Shown: positions 46,777 through 56,740 of the stretch, piece by piece
Numbering within the stretch: the stretch's first letter is position 1
Layout: the number at the start of each line of letters is the position of its first letter
Source: Ustilago trichophora
Lineage: Eukaryota; Basidiomycota; Ustilaginomycetes; Ustilaginales; Ustilaginaceae
DNA length: 64,000 bases
Assembly (NCBI GenBank): GCA_900323505.1
Contig: OOIN01000003.1
Span: 2,046,001-2,110,000, forward strand
Direction of reading: 5' to 3'
Program-made: the position numbers and the translations under genes
Notes under the pieces: model-generated
Told to the model about the DNA's origin: nothing
The model's input: the letters and a program-made list of their open reading frames with translations, nothing else
Database searches by the model: none

Positions 46777-48726
46777 TTACAGCAGTCGACGAGCATTGTA
46801 CTCTGAAACCGCCTCGTTGATAGCAGCCATAGCCTGGCTGATCTCTTCTTGACGAGCCTCCTCGATCGACAGCGAGCCGAATGCAGCAGTCTCGTTCTTG
46901 GGTGGGGGGAAGGGCGACTCATCAACATCGCACTTGATGCCCTTGCGGGGCACGGTACCATCGACAAAGTAGTCGCGGATGATCTTGTTGATACACTTGG
47001 ATGGCTGCGACGAACTGCAGTGTCCGTAGCCTGCACGGCGCACAGACACGGCTGAACCAAAGCTGTTGGCCATCTTCTCGGCAAATCGACCGGGTGTAAC
47101 AGGATCAAAGTCGTTACCGAGCGTCAGGATGGGGAACGATGTGTTGCTGTTGAAATGACCACGATGACGCTCGTTGGAACGAAGCTTCCACGAACCGACG
47201 CATTTGACACCCTGTTCGGCGAAGAATTGGCCAAACAGCGGCGAGTCCTTTTCGAGGGACTGGATGTGTTCCTTGGCGCGCTCGATGCCCCACGGCTTCT
47301 TGGGAGGCTCGCGAAGACCGTCACCACAGGCGATGGCTGCGTTGGCTTCCTCCGATTCAGGTACAATGGGAGCGTGATAGGTAGAGTCACCATAGGCGTT
47401 GACAAAGGCAGTACCGTTGCCGTTCATGACGTCGTTGATCATGTCGGCGAGTTTGGGCCATCCAGCAGGCTTGTACAGAGCCAAGAAAAAAGTTTCGAGC
47501 ACCATGCTGAACGAGAGGAGCTGTGGCACATCGGCCTGGACTACGGGCATGGGACTGTACTTGAGCTCTTCGAGGAGGTCGAGGAACTTCTTGTGCAACT
47601 TTTTGGCGCTCGACGCCTGAGAAGCTAAAGAGCATGCCTTGGATCCTGCCTTGACGCACTCTTCAAAGAAGCCGTCGAATCCACCATCGGTATCCTTGAG
47701 GTTGGTGCTCCACAGACCCTGCATGTAGTCGGGCACATCGACGACGCCGTCGATGATGAAACGATTGACATCCTCGGGGAACATGTCGGCAAAAGTGGAG
47801 CCGAGCACGGTACCGTAGCTGAAGCCCCAGTAGTTGATGCGCTCATCGCCAAAGAATCGGTGAAGGAGCTGCATGTCGCGAGCTACAGCGGTGGTGCCCA
47901 CGTAGCCAGCGTGCTCCGAGACAAAGGGGTCAGCACTGCACAGCTCGGTGAGAAGCTTGGTGCTGGCGAGCTGCTGACCGATCTCGCTGTCGAGCGCGCC
48001 AGGGTGAGAGTAGAGAGCGCCAAACGAACCGGCCTCGATTCGGTGGACGTAACTCTTTTCAGTGTTGTTCCAGCAGTCCATGCGAGGGAAGGTACGACCA
48101 ACACCACGAGGGTCGAACGAGACAATGTTGTACTTGTGATCGAGGATCGTGTCAAAGTTGGCGGCGAGGAGCTCGTTGTTCTTGGCAGCGTTCTTGCGAG
48201 CGATGAACTCAAAGCCCGATCCACCAGGTCCACCAGGGTTGGTGAGGAGCGAACCGAGCACCTCTTGCTTGGGCGTGTTACCGGCACCGGCAGGATAGAA
48301 AATGACGGCGATCGAAGCATTTCGACTGTCGTTGTCGGCATTGGTCCAGTCAAGGGGCGCCTTCATACGACCGCATTTGAGAGGAGCAGGATATCGCTTC
48401 TCGTCGGCGCAATCGAACCAGACGACTTGGCCGCGAGCAGCTTGGGAAAAGTCGGTCTCGTTCTCAGGCCTCAGGAAAGGCGCATCGGAAGAGTTGCCGC
48501 TGTGGCGGTGGATCTTGCGACGGATGCCATCAAAGGTCTCTTGACCAGCTGGAGAGCAGAACCAGAAGTAGGCGAGAATAAAGAGACCGGCAGCTACCCA
48601 GCGATGCGGTGGAGTTGGCTTTCGCTGACGACGCTCGTTGCCGGCGGTTTGAAGATTGGGCGTTGGGAGCGAAGATTCAACCGCATTGTAGCGGTCCTCA
48701 ACCGCTTGCTTGTCGAAGTTGACCAT
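46777..48726 (-). CDS. Membrane-anchored serine peptidase, S33 alpha/beta-hydrolase with TAP-like C-terminal domain
   Basis: Single exon, 649 residues from MVNFDKQA; an in-frame Met at 48813 would add 29. A short basic cytosolic tail is followed by one hydrophobic segment (WVAAGLFILAYFWFC, about 44-58), so it is a type II membrane protein. The lumenal part has several NxS/T sites. Motifs are NPGGPGGSGFEF (oxyanion loop), SFDPRGVGRT, the nucleophile elbow GFSYGTVLG (Ser at about 302), GNDFDPVTP (Asp) and GYGHCSSSQPSKC (His). This order matches prolyl tripeptidyl or tripeptidyl aminopeptidase-like enzymes with the TAP-like C-terminal domain. It probably trims peptides in the secretory pathway or at the cell surface. 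Confidence 0.87.
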   Translation of the reverse strand: MVNFDKQAVEDRYNAVESSLPTPNLQTAGNERRQRKPTPPHRWVAAGLFILAYFWFCSPAGQETFDGIRRKIHRHSGNSSDAPFLRPENETDFSQAARGQVVWFDCADEKRYPAPLKCGRMKAPLDWTNADNDSRNASIAVIFYPAGAGNTPKQEVLGSLLTNPGGPGGSGFEFIARKNAAKNNELLAANFDTILDHKYNIVSFDPRGVGRTFPRMDCWNNTEKSYVHRIEAGSFGALYSHPGALDSEIGQQLASTKLLTELCSADPFVSEHAGYVGTTAVARDMQLLHRFFGDERINYWGFSYGTVLGSTFADMFPEDVNRFIIDGVVDVPDYMQGLWSTNLKDTDGGFDGFFEECVKAGSKACSLASQASSAKKLHKKFLDLLEELKYSPMPVVQADVPQLLSFSMVLETFFLALYKPAGWPKLADMINDVMNGNGTAFVNAYGDSTYHAPIVPESEEANAAIACGDGLREPPKKPWGIERAKEHIQSLEKDSPLFGQFFAEQGVKCVGSWKLRSNERHRGHFNSNTSFPILTLGNDFDPVTPGRFAEKMANSFGSAVSVRRAGYGHCSSSQPSKCINKIIRDYFVDGTVPRKGIKCDVDESPFPPPKNETAAFGSLSIEEARQEEISQAMAAINEAVSEYNARRLL

Positions 48727-50020
48727 GATGGGAATGCTGTTCAGAGACGATGTACGTCGACTCAGAGGCAGCGTGAGGTGACGGTAGGTAGCAGCGGAAG
48801 GCGACGAAGTCACATTTTCGTGTACGATGTCCCCTTTTACACAACAGTGCAGGACGGCGCTCAGACCATTGAAGTGTTACACGCTGTGCACTGCATACAG
48901 TCTCAAAAGGCTGAGCAACTCGGAGGGTCCTTGTCCGACCAACTGATTTTGCAGGAATGCGTAACCGAGATTCGACCTCTTTCTCCACCCTGCCGGTCAT
49001 CTCGCCGATTTGTTTTACGACTGTATGTGTTTGTGGACGTCTGCTAACAACTCACGAATCGTTCATCGATGCGGCCTTCTGCGGATGCATGGATCGATAG
49101 ATTCATCGTATAGCCGCTATTCGGATCTCTCCTAGAGTTGTACAGTACACACCCGCGCGGCGAAAGTGGCCGGCAAATGGTCCGACATGGCATTTTGAGC
49201 GCTCAAGCTTCAGCATTCGTCCCGTTCAGCCGCTCAACACACCCAAAGATGTCAACCAATGAAGCGAATGCATTCAAAGGTGTCGATTTGTGCGTTGGAG
49301 GTGGGCGACTGAAAAGCGGCTTCAGCACGTCAGAAGTGCATCGCTTGCACAATTTAGGCGTCTCTGGTTTTGTCTCCCGAGAAAAACACCTGTCCATCTT
49401 GAGCCATCTGTGGCTTGTTTGGCTGTCGATTCATATATACACGCCTACCTCTTGTCCTTCTTTTTTGTCCTACCACCAAGCCAACCAGTCTCTAGCATTG
49501 GTTACACTCTGTGAAAGGGTGAGCTAGTTCAACCGAGTCTTCGGAAAGGCATTTGCGGGGAAACCGAACCTGCAGCTGTCCATACCTCTCGCTCAGCCTT
49601 GGATCAGGCTCAAGACCACGCCTTGATCGTATCGGTTGGGACATTTGCGGCTGCTTGTGTAGCAACAGCACAAACAACGCATAGCAGCAAGGTCTTCGTT
49701 TTTGGTCAGCATATCTGACCAATTTTCTTTTTCGGTAAAACTAGAGCAGAGGTTTAACACATTCCAAGGCGAAAAAAGAAAGAAAATCGTCTCGGCCTGT
49801 GTCCGGTCGTTCGGCTACTCTTGGCATCCGACCCTCCTCTTTTGGTAGGACAGACACGGCACGCATCTCTACTGCTCGTGCACCCTCTTTCTCTCTCTCT
49901 CCCCGGATCTTGGACGAATATATGTCATTCTTCTTCCCCACATCCGGCATTGTTCCTCCCCTTCCACTTCTCCTCATACTATCATCTCCGTAACATCATC
50001 ACTTGCAGCTTGTATCCAAC
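48727..50020. other. Divergent intergenic region, 1.3 kb
   Basis: It holds the promoters of the S33 peptidase (minus) and nitronate monooxygenase (plus) genes. A TATA-like GAATATATG lies at about 49915, roughly 105 bp before the latter's ATG. No gene was recognised. Confidence 0.5.
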
Positions 50021-52734
50021 ATGATCGTCACCCCTCTCACCCAAAAGCTCGGCCTGCGCGTCCCCCTCGTTCAGGGTGGTATGCAGTGGGTCGGCACTCC
50101 TGCTCTCGCCGCTGCCGTCAGCAATGCTGGTGCTCTTGGTACTCTCACCGCCTTGACCCAGCCTTCGCCCGAGGCTCTTCGCGAAGCCATCCGCAAGACC
50201 AAGTCGCTCATCTCCGAAGACATCCGCAAGGAGCGTGAGAACTTCTACGGTTCCTTTGCCGTCAACATCACCCTTCTCCCTTCCATCAACCCTCCTGACT
50301 ACGTCGGCTACGCCAAGGCCGCCCTCGCTGAAGGTGTTCGCATCTTTGAGACCGCCGGTAACAACCCTGGTGAGGTGATCAAGGTCGTCAAGGAGGCTGG
50401 TGCCTTTGTGATTCACAAGTGCACCGCTGTTCGTCACGCCCGCAGCGCCGAGCGTCTCGGTGCCGATATGCTCTCCATCGACGGCTTCGAGTGTGCCGGC
50501 CACCCTGGTGAGGACGACATTGGCGGTCTCGTGCTCATGGCTCGCGCCGCTGAGGAGCTCAAGATTCCTTTCATCGCCTCTGGTGGTATCGCCAACGGCC
50601 AAGGTCTCGCCTCTGCCCTCGCTCTCGGTGCTGCTGGTGCCAACAGTAAGTTTCATCTCTTCTATTTCTGAACGGTACATTCGGAACACATGCTGACCCG
50701 ATGCTTTCTTCCTTTCTTTGACACTGCAGTGGGCACCCGCTTCATGTGCACCAAGGAATCCGAGATCCACGAAAATATCAAGCGTGCCATCGTCGAGTCC
50801 GACGAGCGCAACACCACCCACATCTTCCGCACCATGCGCAACACTGCGCGCGTCTTCAAGTGAGTATCACAAGCTTTTCTGTCTTTCTTCTTTTCGAGTT
50901 ATGGTCTTGAGAGCATTTCGGCGCTTGGTTCCCTGAGCGTGCCACTGGTAAAGGCACCAATGGAAGGGCCCACAAAACAAAGATGCTACAACCACTTTGA
51001 GCCTTGATACGATACGTCGACCGGACACACTGCCGGTCCTTGGTCGACGCAGTACCAGACCAAGGGCCCTTTCATTGGGTGAGTTTTTCCTATGCTTCGA
51101 GCGTCTTTGCCTGGCCCACGCCATCTTGTACACCCATACTGACGCCAGTTTCATCCCTCCTTCTACTTGCACATCCGCAGTGACGAAAGCAAGGACTCCA
51201 GTCAGCCCAGCTCGGACCAGGGCAGCGATTCAGGCCCCGAGACTGACACCGCTCAGGCAACTAAACCAGCGCATGATCCAGACAAACCGCCCGACATTGC
51301 CAATCATCGAGGCCAGGCACGCGAACAGGAGCTTCAACGCCAAGCCACAAAGGAAGGCGCCGTCGAGCTGCTCGGCACGCGCGATCCCGACAGCTACGCG
51401 CTGCAAGCTCACCACGAGCGCAAGTGGAAAGCGTGGGGCTTGGCCAAGAGCTATCTCAACGATGAGATTGACCATGGCGCAGCCAACGTGCCGCTCGCCT
51501 GGCAAGCTTTCTTGACAGGGATGGTCGACATGCTGCTCTACAGTCGATCTTCGGTCTGGCTCGGATTCCAGACGGGTAACATGGTGCAGTTTTCGTCGAA
51601 CATTGCGCAGTTTATCATTCCTGGGGCCGAGACGCAGCCGCTGTTGACGCTGTTGCGCATCCTAAGTGTCATCGGCTTCTTCCTAGGTTCATTCCTTGGG
51701 TTCCAACTAGGCAGAAGGGTTGGTCATCAGAAGCGCAGCTGGTTGATCTTGTCTAGTATGATCCAGAGCGCTTTCCTTTTCGGTGGCGCTGGAATCCTGC
51801 TCAGCCGGCCAAAGAACGAGATGCCCACCTTTGAGTGGTACCCAGGCGTGATCGTCCTGGTCGCGTTTTCGATGGGAATGCAGAGCATCTTGGCGCAGAA
51901 GCTCGTCTCGCCGGCTTTTGCCACCACGGTGGCTTTCACTGCCACGCTGACGCAGATCGCTTCCGACCCGTATCTGTTCCACCTGGTTCCTTCGGAGAAG
52001 ACGAGGGGCAGGGATAGGAGGATGCTTGCTGTTTTGGCGCTGTGCGTCGGTGCTGGTGTCGGAGAGTCGCTCTTGCACACGAGCGCTAATTTGGGCGGCG
52101 GCATTGCCATCTGTGCTGGGTTCAAGATGGTCTTGGCTCTGCTTTGGCTCGTTCCTCAGGGAAAGAAGAGCGGCGCGCCCAAGCAGTCCAAGGCGTAAAT
52201 TTGCAAAAAAAGCTTGAAAGACATCTTTGGTCGTTCCGCAACCCTTGAACAATCTTACTAACCTCTTCTCTACACGCAATGCTATCTTTCCCTTCTCTTC
52301 GCCTTCCCCATTTCCTCATTCGCTCGCTGCTTGCGCTGCCCATAGGAACAAGGTCTCGATGGAAGTCGTCCGCCTCGAGAACCGACCCGAGGGGGCCAAG
52401 TTCGAAGACGTCCGCGAGCTCGTTTCGGGTGCACGTGGCAAGACTGTCTACGAGACTGGTGACATTGACGCTGGTATCTGGTCCGCCGGTATCACTATCG
52501 GTCTCATTCACGATATTGTAAGTCGTCCTCGCTCTATAGTGGATTTTGCTGGTACGGACAAGATCAGAATACTGACCTCGTCTCCCCCTTTTTTTTTTTT
52601 GGTGTTTGCAACAGCCTTCGTGCAAGGACCTATGCGCCAACATTGAGCGCGATGCCGAGACCCACATCAACCGTCTCAGTAGCCTCGTTGCCCAGAAGGG
52701 TAGCAGCACAGCTGGTCGTCCTTCGAAGCTCTAG
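50021..52734 (+). CDS. Nitronate monooxygenase (2-nitropropane dioxygenase), 4 exons with a 1.49-kb intron
   Basis: Exons are 50021-50645, 50730-50859, 52346-52517 and 52615-52734, giving 348 residues, a usual length. Motifs in order are VPLVQGGMQWVGTP (FMN phosphate side), ITLLPS, RIFETAGNNPG, HKCTAVRHARSAERLGADML, DGFECAGHPGEDD (catalytic-type His region), and IASGGIANGQ to NMGTRFMCTKESEIHENIK. The third exon continues FKNKVSMEVVRLE, as expected for the family. All junctions keep frame (phases 1, 2 and 0). The enzyme is FMN-dependent and oxidises nitronates to carbonyl compounds and nitrite. Intron 2 (50860-52345) has GTGAGT and a TACTAAC branch site 85-90 bp before its CCCATAG end, but it also encloses the DUF1275 gene. 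Whether this long intron is removed efficiently needs transcript evidence. Confidence 0.85.
51181..52198 (+). CDS. DUF1275 (YoaK-like) integral membrane protein, nested inside an NMO intron; 5' end unresolved
   Basis: The frame is open from an AG acceptor at 51179-51180 (branch-like ACTGAC at about 51138) to TAA at 52198, about 338 residues. The first ~95 residues are polar and acidic (GSDSGPETDTAQ). Then come about six hydrophobic segments, starting with PLAWQAFLTGMVDMLLYSRSSVWLGFQTGNM, the N-terminal DUF1275 signature. Family function is unknown; members are small transporter-like membrane proteins. No in-frame ATG precedes the first membrane segment, so an upstream exon is needed. A GTGAGT donor at 51079 would fit a 102-bp intron, but I could not find its start codon. 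The splice phase at 51181 equals that of NMO exon 3, so NMO exon 2 could join it in frame. Confidence 0.65.
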
Positions 52735-52859
52735 ATGTCTCTTTTTTTACATTGTGATCATGCAGATTTGTCTCGAACCCAAAGGAATCACAAAAGAATT
52801 CGTATTGCCGATCGCTCAACACGCTGTGACCGAGACCGTGAATGTAACTGTAAAGCACT

Positions 52860-54416
52860 TCATGGGCCGTCTGCGGACTTTCGCCACTTCTGCCATTCGG
52901 ACCAGATGTGATCTCGAAACTCTTTTTCAACGAGCACCTTTGCGCCAGTAACAGCGATACCGTAGGCAGCCTCCTTTGTTCTATCGTGAGCCTCTTGGGA
53001 TCTTGCTGCTTGGGCGAAACCGACCGTGTGGTTGCCTTGGGTTTTGGGATCGTCGAGATGGATTGCGTACTCGGCGTGAAGCGAAGGCAACGCATAGGTG
53101 ATGTTACCAAAGTCGGTGGAAGCTGCGAAGCTCTCGTCGGGAACATGGAGGCCGTAGCGTTGATCCAAGATACCGGCGTAGGTGGCGGAGAGAGAAGGAG
53201 TGTTGTGAACGTCTGCGTAGGCTGTTTGCCAGTCGTACTCGCCTGTGCAGCCGGTGGCGAGGGCGGCAGCTTCAAAGCACTTTTGCACGCGAGCGGTGAG
53301 CGCCTTCAGTGCCGAAACGGTGGGTGCACGGACGTTGTAAATGAGCGTAGACTCGCCGGGGACAACGTTGGGTGCCCAATTGTTGCCCTTGATGATGCCA
53401 TGGACACGTTCGGAGGGTTGAATCTGTTGACGAAGAGCAGAGATGTTGTTGTAGGCCAAAACGGCGGCGTCGAGGGCGTTGATGCCTTCCCAAGGAGCGG
53501 CGCCAGAGTGGGCGGTGCGACCTTTGTATGTGACAACGACGGGTTGCACAGCAAGCATGGGTCCAGTACCAGACATGTAGGCAGGGTGAACCATGAGACA
53601 GGCATCCATGTCTTTGTAGGCGCCATTCTTCTCGAGGCGGATCTTGCCTCCTCCACCCTCTTCGGCGGGTGTACCGAGCAGGACGACGGTTCCAGGGATG
53701 TCGTTTGCGACGAGAGTGGCAGCCACCGACAGAGCAGCAGCTACACCAGAGATGGCGATGAGGTTGTGTCCACAGGCGTGACCAATGCCTGGCAGAGCAT
53801 CGAGCTCCGACTGGAATCCAACCACACGCGACAGCTTGTCGGCCTTGTGCGAGAAGACGGCGTGGAAAGCGGTTTCCTGGTCGTAGGCGTGCGGCGTGAC
53901 CTTCCATCCTTGCTTGCCAGAGAGATACTTGACAAAGAGGTCGTGAGTGCTTCGCTCCTCCCACATGACCTCGGGATGGTCGTGCATGTCGAGCGAGAGT
54001 TTTCGCAGCTCCTGGTCGAGCTTTTGGATTTCGGTCTCGATGCTCTTTGCTACATCTTGCATGACTTGGCTGAGCTTGGCATCAGCTCGATCGTCGGTGT
54101 AGCGGACAGAGTGGTGAGCATGCTTCTGCGAGTCGCCGTAGGTGGGGAGGTGAGAATGGGCAAGAGCGGTACCAGTGATGCCGCCGCAGCATCGCTGCAT
54201 CTGTGCGCTGGCGTCAAAGGGAGGAGGGTTGCAGGCATCGTAGTAGATGGATGCCGAGAGGGGGTTCTTCTCCGAGGTGGCGTCGTTGCTTACGTGTTGA
54301 GCAGTCTTGTTGTGCGAGGAGCACTTGCAGTCGCAGCTACAGGACTTGGTGTTGTTCTGGTTCATCTTGTCGGCTTTGCCACGGGTATGCTTGAGAAAGG
54401 CGAAGCAGCCGACCAT
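52860..54416 (-). CDS. M20-family amidohydrolase (PM20D2/aminoacylase-like dipeptidase)
   Basis: Single exon, 518 residues. The catalytic core starts at about 118. Metal-site and activity motifs are ELDALPGIGHACGHNLI (about 205-220), GTPAEEGGGGK with the catalytic Glu pair, and TAHSGAAPWEGINALDA, which opens the dimerisation lid. GNNWAPNVVPGEST and STDFGNITYALPSLHAEY follow with the remaining ligands. The order matches M20D peptidases such as PM20D2, which hydrolyse amide bonds of small N-acyl amino acids or beta-alanyl dipeptides in the cytosol. The ~115-residue N-terminal extension is unusual: it has CSCDCKCSS (four alternating Cys at 26-32), MQRCCGG and many His residues. The gene is convergent with NMO (126 bp between stops). 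Confidence 0.88.
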   Translation of the reverse strand: MVGCFAFLKHTRGKADKMNQNNTKSCSCDCKCSSHNKTAQHVSNDATSEKNPLSASIYYDACNPPPFDASAQMQRCCGGITGTALAHSHLPTYGDSQKHAHHSVRYTDDRADAKLSQVMQDVAKSIETEIQKLDQELRKLSLDMHDHPEVMWEERSTHDLFVKYLSGKQGWKVTPHAYDQETAFHAVFSHKADKLSRVVGFQSELDALPGIGHACGHNLIAISGVAAALSVAATLVANDIPGTVVLLGTPAEEGGGGKIRLEKNGAYKDMDACLMVHPAYMSGTGPMLAVQPVVVTYKGRTAHSGAAPWEGINALDAAVLAYNNISALRQQIQPSERVHGIIKGNNWAPNVVPGESTLIYNVRAPTVSALKALTARVQKCFEAAALATGCTGEYDWQTAYADVHNTPSLSATYAGILDQRYGLHVPDESFAASTDFGNITYALPSLHAEYAIHLDDPKTQGNHTVGFAQAARSQEAHDRTKEAAYGIAVTGAKVLVEKEFRDHIWSEWQKWRKSADGP

Positions 54417-55377
54417 GATTACGAGCTTGGTTTAAAGATTCGGCGGGCAAAGTGTTAGTCAAGGGTTAATAGGAAGGAGAGGAAAAGAAGGAAGAGAAGA
54501 AGGTGTGGCAAGTGATGGACGGCTATCAAGGAAATCCAATTGGGGCTCCGCAACGGTCAAGCTTGGTCCAACTGATATGGGATGTCGGATGTCGGACGAA
54601 GGATATTTCGAGTTGAGATTGCACGCTTCAATTCGCTCATAGTTAGAATTGATAGCCGGAGGAAAACCCTCCGTTGTTTCCTTCGAATTGCGCGAGACTC
54701 GGCCTATTGCACGGCGATTTCCACTGCCAGTCTACCCCAATACGACGATACTTTTCATGCGCTCCATGTGGTGGTCACATTGCGATGCAGACAGAGCAAG
54801 CGAGTGTCTCTCACAGCCAAGGACGAGCGACGTGCAACAGAGGCTCTTCTTTAAGTCATGAATCAAAGCTCAATGTCAACGGAGACTCGGTCGAAAGAGG
54901 CAGGCATGTATCAGCTCACTTCTCATCGTCAAACTCTGTAGCCATAAGCTCAGGCATACTTGGTCTTGGCGGTCTCTGTCAATATAAGGGGAGGTGAAGA
55001 GCAATGCGAACGGTGAAAGCAAAATGCAAAAATGATGGTCAAGATTTGCATCGCTCTAAAGCCGATGTCGACTTTGCTCCTTGCACTTTGAGGAGTTCCT
55101 TGGTGGAGCCACTCTATTGTAGTACATACAAGTGCAAGAAGAAGTGTGACCTTTGTCAGTGCGACACCAAGTTTGTGTGGTTCCAGCTTCGGCATTCGGT
55201 CTTGGCGCGGCTGCTCGCTCAGGCCAATCTGTCGAAAACCTCCACCCAAAAGAAATTCCAACGAGAACGTGGACATCTTTGCTACCCTTTGTCCTCCTTT
55301 CAGACCTATCACACCAAATCTTTTCCTCTCTTTCGCCGTCTCAACATCCAACCATGTCACCACCGTAGACTTTGATA
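54417..55377. other. Divergent intergenic region, 0.96 kb
   Basis: It holds the promoters of the M20 gene (minus) and the ABHD12-like gene (plus). I recognise no gene or repeat in it. Confidence 0.5.
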
Positions 55378-56649
55378 ATGACGACCAAAGCCAATCCACC
55401 ATCCGCTTCTCCACGCCTCGACCTCCTCCGACGCTCCCTCTACCTACCCCTCGGCCTTGTGGCAGTATACCTAACATTCTTCTTCGCCCTTCTCACGCCC
55501 TACTTCCAGCGTCACTTTATCTTTTTGCACGCGATCCAGTTCCCCCTCTTCCCCTCTTACTCACAGCCATCCAAATATGGCCTGGCACCGTTCAAAACCC
55601 GCCCTTTCCACTTGGCCACCAACGACGGGGAACGGATCGGTGCGTGGCACGTCTTGCCCGAGGTATATTACCAGTCCCACATCTCTTCCTCCAAAGCCAA
55701 CACGAAGGAAGCATGGACAGACAAAGTGTATGAAAAGGCAATGAGGGAATACCCAACGATTCTCTACCTGCATGGAAATTCGATGAACAGAGCGGCGCCC
55801 TGGCGCATCGCAGCGTACTCTGCCTTGACGAGTAGGATCGATGCCAATGTGATTGCTATCGACTATCGTGGGTTTGGAGACAGCTCTGGTACGCCGAGTG
55901 AGCAAGGGCTTGTGGAAGATGCGAATGCTGCATATCGATGGATTCGAGCTCAGCAGAAAACAGCAGGGCAAGAGGAAAAGCAAGCTTCGCCGAGCATCAC
56001 CGTCTTCGGCCAGAGCTTGGGTACCGGAATAACGGCCCTCCTCGCCGCCCAGTTGGAACGCAACAAAACACCGGTCGAAGGAACAGTACTCATGGCTCCC
56101 TACACCGACCTCAAGGCTCTCGTCAAGGATTTTAGAATCGGCGGCTTACTCCCCGTGCTGGCTCCTATTGGTGCTATTCCTTTTAACAACTGTAAGTCCA
56201 AACCCTCACCTTATCATTTACCTCGATTCGAGATCTGTCAAGACTGACTCTCTTTGTACATATCAAACGCATTGCATGCCACAGACATCCTCAACGCATT
56301 CCTCAAGACCCACCTAAACACCCTAGACACCCTTCCAAACCTCACCGCCACCTCGGCATCACACAAGACAAACATCGTCCTCCTCCACGCAACCGACGAT
56401 CCCGTCATCCCAGTCCACCATTCCCATCGTCTCTTCGACAACCTCCTCTCCCACTCACCCGCAGCAACGGTGCAGGAGAGAGATATCCACCAATACGCTC
56501 GTGTCAAACGCTTCACACCTTCATCAGACAAACAAACCGGGACAGTGACGCTGATAGAAACTCAGCATGGCGGTCACAACCAACTCACAGAGGGCGCGCT
56601 AGATCTGGTCCGACTCGCACTAAAGCTTCCTTCCCACCTTTCACCTTAG
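55378..56649 (+). CDS. ABHD12-like serine hydrolase, membrane-anchored (2 exons)
   Basis: Exons are 55378-56191 and 56285-56649, giving 392 residues. The intron has GTAAGT and CACAG, and it splits a Tyr codon in ...PFNNYILNAF. One N-terminal transmembrane segment (about 20-40, LYLPLGLVAVYLTFFFALL) precedes the alpha/beta-hydrolase fold. YLHGNSMNRAAPWR forms the oxyanion loop, DYRGFGDSSGTPSEQG follows, and the nucleophile is GQSLGTGITA. ATDDPVIP gives the Asp and ETQHGGHN the catalytic His. The layout matches ABHD12/ABHD13-type (lyso)phospholipid or monoacylglycerol lipases facing the ER lumen or cell exterior. The substrate is uncertain. A second ATG just upstream (55354) leads to an immediate stop and is rejected. 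Confidence 0.87.
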
Positions 56650-56740
56650 AGATAGACAGGGTATCAATGTGATGGTCATTTTCCGAATCCTGAATGTGTG
56701 TGCGTGTGTAGGTGTGTCAAATGCAAGCTGCAAAACGAAA

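Noticed and set aside
47860..49047. 395-residue open frame antisense to the S33 peptidase
   Set aside because: It is a shadow frame that extends past the peptidase start into the spacer and has no recognisable domain.
52908..54458. 516-residue open frame antisense to the M20 amidohydrolase
   Set aside because: It mirrors a well-supported gene and has no domain content.
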